A DNA stretch of 64,000 bases, taken from positions 248,001 through 312,000 of the forward strand of contig NZ_JAKLOY010000004.1 in NCBI RefSeq assembly GCF_023652955.1, given 5' to 3'. The stretch comes from Geomonas sp. Red32. GTDB lineage: Bacteria > Desulfobacterota > Desulfuromonadia > Geobacterales > Geobacteraceae. Shown piece after piece: positions 25,023 through 32,944 of the stretch (its first letter is position 1; each line of letters begins with the position of its first letter). Under the pieces are notes generated by a model. That model made no database searches. It saw only the letters and a list, made by a program, of their open reading frames with translations, and was not told the origin of the DNA. The position numbers and the translations under genes are program-made.

Positions 25023-25391
25023 ATGTCCCGCATCGAAGGGTTGAACAATGCTCTTAACAGCCTGCAAGCCAGTTCGAGCGATATCGAGGCTTGCGCTATC
25101 GTCTCCGAAGATGGGCTCATCATCGCCAGTCTGCTCCCGCAGGGTGTCGAGGAGGAGCGGGTAGCCGCCATGAGCGCCGCCATGCTTTCGATGGGCGAGC
25201 GGATCGCCATCGAGCTCAAGCGAGGCGAGCTGGAGCAGCTCTACGTGAAGGGGAAAAACGGCTACTTCATCGGCATGCACGCCGGCGAGCACGCGGTGCT
25301 GATTGCCCTGGCCAGAAAAGACGCCAAGCTCGGGCTGATCTTCTTCGACCTCAACAAGGCAGCGGAGACCACCAAAGGGATCCTCCTGTGA
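25023..25391 (+). CDS. Roadblock/LC7-domain protein
   Basis: The 122-aa protein is a single Roadblock/LC7 domain (IEACAIVSEDGLIIASLLPQ, then a long helix and LYVKGKNGYFIGMHAGEHAVLIAL). The start follows GAGGAGG. Bacterial Roadblock proteins such as MglB dimerise and regulate small Ras-like GTPases or scaffold polar complexes. No MglA-type GTPase is present in this window. It is the first gene of an eight-gene plus-strand cluster that ends at 32799 and contains a second Roadblock protein. Confidence 0.88.
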   Translation: MSRIEGLNNALNSLQASSSDIEACAIVSEDGLIIASLLPQGVEEERVAAMSAAMLSMGERIAIELKRGELEQLYVKGKNGYFIGMHAGEHAVLIALARKDAKLGLIFFDLNKAAETTKGILL

Positions 25392-25500
25392 CCCGTAACC
25401 GCCACCTCCCCCCCCAGTACCCCAACGCTAATAAGCTGGAACTTCCGGGCAGGATCACTCTCCCGGCCAATGACCTCGCCATGCGCCAAAAGGAATACAC

Positions 25501-26250
25501 ATGATCAAACTTTTCGAAAATGGTACCCACAAGAACGTCTTCGTGAACAACCTTTCCACCGGGCAGATGGTGCAGGCGAACCAGCACCTAATCATCCACA
25601 ACGGTGAGGGTATCATCCTCGATCCCGGCGGTCACAAGATCTATACCAAGCTCTTTGCCATGCTCTCCACCGAGATGAAGCAAAACGGGCTGAAGCACAT
25701 CTTCTTCTCCCACCAGGACCCGGACATCATCGCCGCCGCCAACGGCTGGCTGATGGTCACCGACGCCCAGGCCCACCTCTCCGGCCTCTGGATGCGCTTC
25801 ATCCCCCACTTCGGCGTGGACGAGATGGTGGTGACCAGGATCAAGCCGATCCCGGACGAGGGAGAGATCATCACCCTGGGGGGCGCCCCGCTCATGTTCC
25901 TCCCGGCCCACTTCCTCCACTCCTCGGGGAACTTCCACCTGTACGACCCGACCTCCAAGATCCTCTACACCGGCGACCTCGGGGCGTCGCTGGGGAACGA
26001 CTACGCCTTCGTGGAAGACTTCGACTCCCACATCCAGTACATGGAAGGGTTCCACCGTCGCTACCTCGCCACCGGCAAGGCGCTCAGGATGTGGGCCAAC
26101 ACGGTCAGAAAGCTCGACATCGAGATGATCGCCCCCCAGCACGGCGCAATGTTCCCCAACCGCGAGCTCGCCAACAAGTTCATCGACTGGGCCGAGACCC
26201 TCAGCTGCGGCGTCGACCTCATGGGCGACTGCTACCCCATCCCGGCCTGA
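25501..26250 (+). CDS. MBL-fold diiron protein, ODP-like oxygen sensor candidate
   Basis: The 249-aa soluble protein has the metallo-beta-lactamase fold as found in flavodiiron proteins. It lacks their C-terminal flavodoxin domain, as in ODP, the oxygen-binding diiron protein linked to chemotaxis in spirochaetes. Candidate metal ligands are His71, Asp73 and Asp75 (SHQDPD), His140 (FLHSSGNF), Asp159 (LYTGDLG) and His214 (APQHG). Compared with the H-x-E-x-D-H motif of flavodiiron enzymes, Glu is Asp and the last His is Ile, so one metal site is altered. Oxygen or NO binding is inferred. The start follows AAGGAATACAC; the HD-GYP gene begins 4 bp after its stop. Confidence 0.7.
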   Translation: MIKLFENGTHKNVFVNNLSTGQMVQANQHLIIHNGEGIILDPGGHKIYTKLFAMLSTEMKQNGLKHIFFSHQDPDIIAAANGWLMVTDAQAHLSGLWMRFIPHFGVDEMVVTRIKPIPDEGEIITLGGAPLMFLPAHFLHSSGNFHLYDPTSKILYTGDLGASLGNDYAFVEDFDSHIQYMEGFHRRYLATGKALRMWANTVRKLDIEMIAPQHGAMFPNRELANKFIDWAETLSCGVDLMGDCYPIPA

Positions 26251-26254
26251 TCCG

Positions 26255-27565
26255 ATGCAAACCGGCGGCGCTTTTCAGATGACCGGGCTGGTCTACGGAC
26301 TCTCCTCCGCCCTCGGCCTGGTGAGCCAGTCGCTCGTCAACCATCACCGCGAGGTCTTCAGCTTCGCGATCAAGATCGCCGACGCCTTCCCCATCCCGGA
26401 GCACGACAAAGGGCAGATCTGCGTCGCGGCCCTTCTGCACGACATCGGGGTGGTGGCCTTTAACGGGGCCATCACCCCGGAGACCAACGACGCCGAGCTC
26501 AACGACCACGCCGAGCTGGGTTACCGCCTGCTGCGGGACTTCCACCCTTTTTCCCCGGCCGCCCGCATGATCCGCCATCACCACAAGAGCGCGCTGCAAC
26601 TCGAGGAAGAGGAGCCGGACGAGCCCATCAGGCTGGGAGCCGGCATCGTCCACCTGGCCGACGCCATCTCCCAACGGCTCGATCCCAGCCACTGCCTTCT
26701 CAACCAGTGCCAGCAGCTGTGCGAATGGGCCGCCACCATCCCCGCCGGCGTCTTCAGTCCCGAGGTGGTGGAGGCCTTTCTCCAGCAGTCGAGCAAGGAG
26801 TACTTCTGGTTCGACGCCAGGTTCGCCACCGTCTCCCAGCTGGGGGGGGCGAGTGCCCTGTCGGGGGCGAGCGTCACCCTGGATCTCGACGGTCTCAGGG
26901 AGCTCTCCGCCGTCTTCGGCAGGATCATCGACTACCGCAGCCGCCACACCGCGGCCCACTCCCGGAGCGTGGCCGAGGTGGCCGCGGCGCTCGCGCAGAA
27001 GGCCGGCTTCTCCGACTGCGACTGCAGCCGGATGCAGGTGGCGGGCAACCTCCACGACCTGGGGAAGCTCGCCCTGCCGGTCTCCATCCTCGACAAGCCG
27101 GGGGCGCTGGCACCCGATGAGCGCAACCTGGTCAAGAGCCACCCCTACCACACCTACCGGATCCTCAAAGAGATCCCGGGACTGGGGGAGATCCCGGCCT
27201 GGGCCGCCCTGCACCACGAGGTGGCCGACGGGACCGGCTATCCCTTCCATCTCAAGGGTGACGAGATCCCGCTGGGGTCGAGGATCGTGGCGGTGGCGGA
27301 CGGCTTTGCCGCGTTGAGTGAGCACCGCCCCTACCGGCTCGGTATGGAGCGCCAGCCCTGCCTCGAGCTCCTGGAGACCTCCGCCAAGGCGGGGAAACTG
27401 GACGCCTCGCTGGTCGCCCTGGTGGCCGAGAACTACGACGAGTTGAACGAGCTCACCCACTCGGCGCTCAGCAAGGGGCAGCAGGAGTACCAGAAAATTC
27501 TCAAGGAAGCCCTCTACTGGCCCCGGCTCACCGCCGGCGCCAAGAGGACCGGAGCCCAACCATGA
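26255..27565 (+). CDS. Two-HD-domain protein with C-terminal HD-GYP phosphodiesterase domain
   Basis: The 436-aa protein has two HD folds in tandem. The first (about 25-150) has His62-Asp63 (LLHDIG) and a HHH cluster at 108-110. The second (about 215-400) is HD-GYP, with His267-Asp268 (NLHDLGKLALP), HH at 320-321 and GYP at 328-330 (DGTGYP). HD-GYP domains hydrolyse cyclic di-GMP or cyclic GMP-AMP. The HHE-xx-DG-x-GYP motif is nearly intact, so activity is plausible. It overlaps the next gene by 4 bp. Confidence 0.85.
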   Translation: MQTGGAFQMTGLVYGLSSALGLVSQSLVNHHREVFSFAIKIADAFPIPEHDKGQICVAALLHDIGVVAFNGAITPETNDAELNDHAELGYRLLRDFHPFSPAARMIRHHHKSALQLEEEEPDEPIRLGAGIVHLADAISQRLDPSHCLLNQCQQLCEWAATIPAGVFSPEVVEAFLQQSSKEYFWFDARFATVSQLGGASALSGASVTLDLDGLRELSAVFGRIIDYRSRHTAAHSRSVAEVAAALAQKAGFSDCDCSRMQVAGNLHDLGKLALPVSILDKPGALAPDERNLVKSHPYHTYRILKEIPGLGEIPAWAALHHEVADGTGYPFHLKGDEIPLGSRIVAVADGFAALSEHRPYRLGMERQPCLELLETSAKAGKLDASLVALVAENYDELNELTHSALSKGQQEYQKILKEALYWPRLTAGAKRTGAQP

Positions 27566-29361
27566 ACCTCTCTCACTTAGGCGTTGGCAGCGGCTTCGAC
27601 GGCCGCGAGAACTGGCAGCGGCTCAAGCTCGACCCGGACAGCGTGGTGGTTGGGGGGAGCGGTCCGCTCCTCCCGGTGATGGACGGCACCCCCTTTTTCC
27701 AGCTGCTGACCGACCCGAGCCGCAAGGACTTTCTCCGCATGATCCCCTCCGGCGAGGACTCCCCGGGGGGCGGTATTCTCTTGGCCACCGACGGGACCAT
27801 GATCGAGGTGATGGTCACCCCCTCCCCCACCGGCTACAACCTCTACTACCGCCGCCCGGTCGAAAAGCGCGGCTCCTTTCAGCGGCTGGAATTCTTCTAT
27901 CGCCACTTCGTCACCTCCCAGATCGGCATCTGCATCACCGATCCCAAGGGGAACATCGTCGACGCCAACCCCCACTTTCTCGGTTTCTACGGCTACACGC
28001 TCGACGAGCTGATCGGCCAGAACCCGAGGATCCTCAAGTCCGGCCGCCAGTCCCCCGAGGCCTACAAGGAGATGTGGCAAAAGATCAGCGACCCCGCCAT
28101 CCAGCACTGGAGCGGGGAGATGATCAACCGCCGGAAGAACGCCGAGGAGGTCATCGTCGCCATCACCATCTCGGCGGTGCGTAACGCCGCCGGCGTGCTA
28201 ATGGGTTTCGTCGCCTCCACGCTGGACGTGACGGCCAGGAAGCAGATGGAGAAGGAGCTCCGCGCGAGCAACGAGGAGCTTTTGGAGTTAAACCGCCTGA
28301 AGACCGACCTGATGGCGATCACCTCCCACGACCTCAAGTCCCCCCTGCACGCCATCATCAGCCGCGCCCGCATGCTGATCGAGCTCGGCGAGGAGTTCCC
28401 GGCCCAGAAACGGCAGGACGCCCTGACGAAGATCGTGGAGTCCGGGGAGAAGATGACCACCTTCATCGGCGAGCTCCTCGACCTCGAGAAGATGGAGGCG
28501 GGGCGCTACCAGCTGAACTCCGCCCGCGTCCACCTCGACACCGTCTTACAGGGGTGCGTGGACACCAACCTCCCGACCGCCACCGAGAAGGGGATCGTCC
28601 TGGCCCTGAAGCAGCGGGGAGAGAGCGGGCCGCTGCGGGCCGACTTCCTGAAGCTCGAGCAGGCCTTCAACAACATCATCTCCAACGCCATCCGTTACAC
28701 CCCGCGGGGAGGGACCATCACGGTCACCTTCACCGAGCATCCGGGGAAGCCCAAGCGGGTGGAGATCGCCGACACCGGCCCGGGGATTCCGGAGAAGGAT
28801 CTCCCCTTCATCTTCGACCGCTACTACCAGGCGCGGGTCAAGGGGGGGATCGCCGCCCGGGTCTTCGGCGCGGGGCTCGGCTTGAGCATCGTCAAGAAGA
28901 TCATGGACCTCCACGACGGCAAGGTCTGGGTCGCCAACGGCAAGAACGGCGGCTGCACCTTCACCCTGGAGTTCCCCGAGGTGCGCCGCGCGGTCTCCGG
29001 TCAGGACCTGGCCGCCATGATCGTCGACCCGCAGCAGGAGATCTACGGCTGGCTGGAGGCGCCCCTCAAGAAGGCGGGAGTCTCCTGCTTCATGGCCAGA
29101 AACGTCTTCGAGGCGAAGAGGATCGCCGGCCGGGAACGTCCCGAGCTGGTCTTCGCCGCCGACCAGGAGCTTCCCGAGCAGCTGAGAAGCTTCGTGGCCG
29201 GGCTCACCGGCAGCAAACGCCGCACCTCGGTCGCCACCACCCCGCACGACCAGCTGGAGGGGCTGTACCATCACCAACTGCTGACCCCGGTCATCGACAT
29301 CGAGCTGTTCGAGCTGGTTGACGACCTCTTGAGCGAACTGGGGGCCCCGGAGGACCCATGA
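27562..29361 (+). CDS. Cytosolic PAS histidine kinase with degenerate receiver-like tail
   Basis: The 599-aa protein has no membrane segment. An unassigned N-terminal region (1-105) is followed by PAS (about 112-228) and HisKA with His256 (AITSHDLKSPLHAI). The HATPase_c comes next (about 360-475: NNIISNAIRYTPRGG, DTGPGIP, GAGLGLSIV). The C-terminal segment (about 485-599) looks like a receiver fold but lacks a properly placed phospho-acceptor (PELVFAADQELP). It most likely phosphorylates one or both REC-DUF4388 proteins encoded downstream. It overlaps both neighbours by 4 bp. Confidence 0.88.
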   Translation: MNLSHLGVGSGFDGRENWQRLKLDPDSVVVGGSGPLLPVMDGTPFFQLLTDPSRKDFLRMIPSGEDSPGGGILLATDGTMIEVMVTPSPTGYNLYYRRPVEKRGSFQRLEFFYRHFVTSQIGICITDPKGNIVDANPHFLGFYGYTLDELIGQNPRILKSGRQSPEAYKEMWQKISDPAIQHWSGEMINRRKNAEEVIVAITISAVRNAAGVLMGFVASTLDVTARKQMEKELRASNEELLELNRLKTDLMAITSHDLKSPLHAIISRARMLIELGEEFPAQKRQDALTKIVESGEKMTTFIGELLDLEKMEAGRYQLNSARVHLDTVLQGCVDTNLPTATEKGIVLALKQRGESGPLRADFLKLEQAFNNIISNAIRYTPRGGTITVTFTEHPGKPKRVEIADTGPGIPEKDLPFIFDRYYQARVKGGIAARVFGAGLGLSIVKKIMDLHDGKVWVANGKNGGCTFTLEFPEVRRAVSGQDLAAMIVDPQQEIYGWLEAPLKKAGVSCFMARNVFEAKRIAGRERPELVFAADQELPEQLRSFVAGLTGSKRRTSVATTPHDQLEGLYHHQLLTPVIDIELFELVDDLLSELGAPEDP

Positions 29362-30272
29362 ATAACCTGATTCTGACCATCGACGACGACGACAGCACCC
29401 ACGAGGTGCTGGGGCAGTACCTGGAGCTGGCCGGGTACCGGGTGAACCACGCCTGGAACGGCGCGCAGGGGCTCGACGAGATCGCCCGGGAGACTCCCGA
29501 CCTGGTGCTCCTCGACGTGCAGATGCCCGAGCTGGACGGCTTCCAGACCATCGAGAAGATCCGCCAGGACCCGGCCATGGCCGACGTGCCGGTCCTCTTT
29601 CTCACCAGCCTCGACCGCTCCAACCTGAAGATCAAGGGGCTGGAGATGGGGGCCGACGATTACATGGTGAAGCCGTTCGTGCGCGCCGAGGTGCTGGCGA
29701 GGGTCAAGGCCGCCTTGCGGCGAAGCGCCCGGGCCGCCACCCCGGCCGCCGCCCTCACCGGCGAGCTCGCCGCCGTCAGCATCGCCGAGCTCCTGCAGAC
29801 CATGGAAGCCGGGCGCCGGACCTGCACCATCACCTTTCCGGAGCTGCAAGGGACCATCTACCTGGAGAACGGGGTGGTGGTGCACAGCGTCCAGGGGGCC
29901 TTCGCAGGGATCCCGGCGCTGCAGAGGATGTTTTTTCTGGAGCGGGGAAAGTTTAAGCTGACCCTGGACGAGATCCCCCCGGAGATCCCCCGCGCCCCCA
30001 CCCGTTCGAGCTACCTGGTGCTCGACTGTCTCACCTACCTGGACGAGCTGGTGGCCATCCTGGGGAATTGCGCCGGGCCGGCCTGCCAGGTGGTCGAGGT
30101 GCACGGTCCTCCCCCCTGGGTCCCGTTCGCGGTGGCCGCGAGACTCCCCTTAAGCTGCCGGGAGTTCCTGAGCCTTATCGAGGGGGACCTGAAGGAGAAC
30201 GCCGCGAAGTTGAAAGAGGCCGAGGCCGCCGGAGCCATCGCCCTGCGATACCCTCTTCCGGCAGAGAGCTAG
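29358..30272 (+). CDS. Response regulator with DUF4388 (PATAN) output domain
   Basis: The 304-aa protein has a receiver (1-122) with the acidic pair in ILTIDDDDS, Asp53 (LVLLDVQMPELDG) and Lys about 105 (ADDYMVKPF). A DUF4388/PATAN domain (about 133-235: LTGELAAVSIAELLQTMEAG, IYLENGVVVHSV) and a helical tail follow. PATAN domains are protein-interaction modules found with receivers in cyanobacteria and deltaproteobacteria. GGAGGACCC precedes its ATG inside the kinase gene. It is probably the direct target of the kinase at 27562. Confidence 0.88.
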   Translation: MNNLILTIDDDDSTHEVLGQYLELAGYRVNHAWNGAQGLDEIARETPDLVLLDVQMPELDGFQTIEKIRQDPAMADVPVLFLTSLDRSNLKIKGLEMGADDYMVKPFVRAEVLARVKAALRRSARAATPAAALTGELAAVSIAELLQTMEAGRRTCTITFPELQGTIYLENGVVVHSVQGAFAGIPALQRMFFLERGKFKLTLDEIPPEIPRAPTRSSYLVLDCLTYLDELVAILGNCAGPACQVVEVHGPPPWVPFAVAARLPLSCREFLSLIEGDLKENAAKLKEAEAAGAIALRYPLPAES

Positions 30273-30329
30273 GGTGAGGCATAGGGCCGGCAGCAGCCGC
30301 AGCAAGCGATAATCTCAAGGAGATCCATT

Positions 30330-31136
30330 ATGGGGAGAGTGATAACCATAGCCAGCCAGAAGGGGGGAGTCGGTAAGACCACCACCGTCCTCAACCTGGG
30401 CTACAGCCTGAGCAGGTTCGGCAACCGCGTCCTGCTTTTGGACTGCGACCCCCAGGGGGGGCTTACCCTGGCCACCAATCTGAAGAAGCGTACCGACGTA
30501 GGCCTCATCAACCAGCTGATAGGGGGAAAGGGGCTTGCCGAGATCGTCATGCACACCAAGGACCCGAACCTGGCGGTGGCCGGGATCGGGAGGCTCGACC
30601 CCGAGGACGTCTTCATGCTCGACGAGTTCGCCAAGGACGGGCGGCTGACCGCCGGTGTCCGGGAGATCGCGGCGGGATTCGACTACCTCCTGATCGACGC
30701 CCCGGCGGGGGTAGGCGGGCTGGTCACCTCGCTCCTTTTGGCGAGCGACGCCGTGATCCCGGTGGTCCTCTGCCGGGCGCTGGCCATCAAGAGCCTGCCG
30801 CTGCTCTTGAACCTGGTCCGCTGGGTGCGCGATCACCACAACCCGGGGCTGGCCATCGAGGGGGTCCTCATGACCATGTTCGACCAGAACAACGAGACCG
30901 AACGGGAGCTGGGGAGCGAGTTCCGCGCCTCGCTGCCGCCCGAGCTCTTTTTCCGCAACACCATTCCGTACCTTGCCACCTTCGAAAAGGCGAGCGTCCG
31001 GTCGTTGCCGGTCGCCATGCTTGCCGAGGGGCAGCAAGGTGGCAAGTGCTACATGGATCTCGCCCTTGAGCTCAAGGAGCGGGAAATCGCAAGACAGACG
31101 GGGGTGAGCGATGAGCTTGTTGCAGGGCTGTTCTGA
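30330..31136 (+). CDS. ParA/MinD-type ATPase
   Basis: The 268-aa protein has the deviant Walker A ASQKGGVGKTT (about 8-18) with the signature lysine. LLLDCDPQGGLTLAT and LLIDAPAGVGGLVTSLLLAS follow as Walker A' and B regions. ParA-like ATPases position plasmids, chromosomes or protein clusters by cycling on DNA or membrane. No parB is adjacent and no membrane-targeting helix is obvious at the C-terminus. Its place between a response regulator and a Roadblock protein suggests protein-cluster positioning or a partner-switch ATPase. It overlaps the next gene by 26 bp. The start follows AAGGAG. Confidence 0.9.
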   Translation: MGRVITIASQKGGVGKTTTVLNLGYSLSRFGNRVLLLDCDPQGGLTLATNLKKRTDVGLINQLIGGKGLAEIVMHTKDPNLAVAGIGRLDPEDVFMLDEFAKDGRLTAGVREIAAGFDYLLIDAPAGVGGLVTSLLLASDAVIPVVLCRALAIKSLPLLLNLVRWVRDHHNPGLAIEGVLMTMFDQNNETERELGSEFRASLPPELFFRNTIPYLATFEKASVRSLPVAMLAEGQQGGKCYMDLALELKEREIARQTGVSDELVAGLF

Positions 31137-31686
31137 GCTTCAGGAGACCGCTCGCCTGGTAGAGGAGCTGATGGGTCTGCGGGTGGCCCCGCGGCCGTCC
31201 GCCCCCGCGCCAGCCGCGCCTGCGGCACCTGCCGCCGCGCCGGCTTTCCCGGCTTCCCAGTCCGACGCCTCGGCAGCCCCGGTCATCGAGCTTGAAGAGG
31301 AGGCCATGCCGCAGTTCGCCTACCGCGGCGACAAACTGCAGTACATCCTCTCCTCGCTCTGCAAGCGCGGCGGCTTCATCGGCGCCGTGGTAGCCGACCA
31401 CAAGGGGCTTCCGCTCGCCGACTTCAACTCCCCGGTCGGGGGCGACATCCTGGCCGCCTTCACCTCGGTACTGGGCAACGCCCTCGAGCGCGGAGCCATG
31501 CTGCTCGGGGAGAGCGGCGCCGACATCATCTCGATGGACATCAACTACACCGACAAGGTCGTCCTGCGCCGCTTCGCCGTGCGGGGAGAGCCCTACTTCC
31601 TGATGGGGGTCTGCGCGCAGCCGGTCGAGGAGCGGACCGAGCTCGAACTTTCCATCGAACAGCTGATTGCTGTACTTTCCGAATAA
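31111..31686 (+). CDS. Roadblock/LC7 protein with Pro/Ala-rich linker
   Basis: The 191-aa protein has a short helical head (1-24), a disordered Pro/Ala linker (about 27-55) and a Roadblock/LC7 domain (about 72-190: YILSSLCKRGGFIGAVVADH, FTSVLGNALERGAML). It differs from the Roadblock protein at 25023 by this N-terminal extension. Its ATG lies inside the ParA gene with GGGGGTGAGCG before it, showing translational coupling. A direct ParA-Roadblock interaction is inferred from the overlap. Confidence 0.85.
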   Translation: MSLLQGCSELQETARLVEELMGLRVAPRPSAPAPAAPAAPAAAPAFPASQSDASAAPVIELEEEAMPQFAYRGDKLQYILSSLCKRGGFIGAVVADHKGLPLADFNSPVGGDILAAFTSVLGNALERGAMLLGESGADIISMDINYTDKVVLRRFAVRGEPYFLMGVCAQPVEERTELELSIEQLIAVLSE

Positions 31687-31704
31687 AGGAGTCACCGGAA
31701 ACCC

Positions 31705-32799
31705 ATGATCCTCCTCGTTGATGACGACGAACTCGTCCTGGAAGTATGCTCCGCCAGCCTGACCGAAACAGGCTACGAGACCATCACCTTCAATTCGCCC
31801 CTGGAGGCCCTCCCCTACCTCGAGCAGGCCGAACCCGAGCTGATCGTATCCGACCTCATGATGCCGGACATGGACGGCTTCGGCTTCCGGGAAGCCTTCC
31901 TGGAGAAGTTCCCCGCCCGCCATACCCCCTTCCTCTTCCTCTCCTCGATGTCGGATCCCGACATCATCATCGAGGGGCTGGAGCGGGGCGCGGACGACTT
32001 CCTGCTGAAACCGATCGACCACCGCGTGTTCGCCGCCAAGGTGAAGAGCCTCCTCAAGAAGAAAGGCGCCAGCGGCCATGCCTTCCGCGGCGACCTGGCC
32101 CAGTTCCCCCTCCCGAAGGTGATGCGGTTTTGCGAACTGAAGGGTATCACGGGGGGGATCGAGATCAGCGGCGAGGGGGTTAACGCCACCCTGCGCTGCC
32201 GGTCCGGCAACTTCGAGCTCGACAAGCAGGGGCGGTCGGCGGCCCTCGAGAAGGTGTTGGGGCTCTCGTCGGGGAGATTCACCATCCTCGTCGACCCGGT
32301 CGACTACTCCGACCTGGGAAGGATGGACATCCCGGCCGCGCACAACCAGGCCCCCGCCAGCCCCGAGGTCCCTACCGGCGCCCTCTCCGGCGTGCGGGTG
32401 CGCGACCGCCTCTTCCAGGTGCAAAGCGAGTACGTGGAACCGGGGCAGCAGATCGTCACCCTGGTCATTTTGGACGGCAAGGTCCGGCTCAAGCGGGGGA
32501 CCCCCGCCCCCCTCTCCCTGGGGCGCAGCGCCCTCCAGCAGCTCCTCGAGGAGCAGCACGTGGCGGTGGAGAAGGAGATCCAGGAGAAGCTCAACGAGAA
32601 GATCGAGGAAAAGAACCAGGCCGAGCCGACCGCGAAGCAGCGGTTCAACCAGCTCCTCGAAGATGGGCTCGACTACTACCGCCAGGGAGAGCACGACAAG
32701 GCGCTCGCCGTCTGGGAAGAGGCCGCCGCCCTCAACCCGGGGGATAAGCTCATCGAGACCAACCTTAAGATAGTGAGAAAGAAGCTGGGACTTGGGTAG
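31705..32799 (+). CDS. Response regulator with DUF4388 and C-terminal TPR
   Basis: The 364-aa protein has a receiver (1-118) with the acidic cluster MILLVDDDE, Asp50 (LIVSDLMMPDMDG) and Lys about 105 (LLKPID). A DUF4388/PATAN-like domain follows (about 130-290), then a charged coiled coil (about 290-315: EEQHVAVEKEIQEKLNEKIE) and a TPR pair (about 320-360: GLDYYRQGEHDKALAVWEEA). It is the last gene of the cluster. It probably acts as an output adaptor that recruits partners through the TPR. Confidence 0.85.
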   Translation: MILLVDDDELVLEVCSASLTETGYETITFNSPLEALPYLEQAEPELIVSDLMMPDMDGFGFREAFLEKFPARHTPFLFLSSMSDPDIIIEGLERGADDFLLKPIDHRVFAAKVKSLLKKKGASGHAFRGDLAQFPLPKVMRFCELKGITGGIEISGEGVNATLRCRSGNFELDKQGRSAALEKVLGLSSGRFTILVDPVDYSDLGRMDIPAAHNQAPASPEVPTGALSGVRVRDRLFQVQSEYVEPGQQIVTLVILDGKVRLKRGTPAPLSLGRSALQQLLEEQHVAVEKEIQEKLNEKIEEKNQAEPTAKQRFNQLLEDGLDYYRQGEHDKALAVWEEAAALNPGDKLIETNLKIVRKKLGLG

Positions 32800-32823
32800 G
32801 CTGCCGCTCCCGCGTATTACGAC

Positions 32824-32868
32824 GAAAAAAGGCCGGGTTTCCAGGAGGAAACTCGGCCTTCATTTTTA
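32824..32868. terminator. Bidirectional intrinsic terminator
   Basis: AAGGCCGGGTTTCC (32829-32842) pairs with GGAAACTCGGCCTT (32847-32860). T-rich sequence follows on the plus strand (CATTTTTAT) and an A-run lies at the left (T-run on the minus strand). It ends the signalling cluster and also serves the convergent glycosyltransferase gene. Confidence 0.8.
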
Positions 32869-32900
32869 TATCATGCACCACTCACCCGCTCCGCAAACAC

Positions 32901-32938
32901 GCCCTCCCCTTCAAGGGAAGGGCCGGGGTGAGGATGGG
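32901..32938 (-). repeat. Family 2 repeat, copy at the 3' side of the glycosyltransferase
   Basis: Read on the minus strand, this is CCCATCCTCACCC then CCCTTGAAGGGGAGGG. It matches the copy at 35224-35260 in 33 of 38 positions, in inverted orientation. The two copies bracket the glycosyltransferase gene. Confidence 0.65.
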
Positions 32939-32944
32939 CGACTA

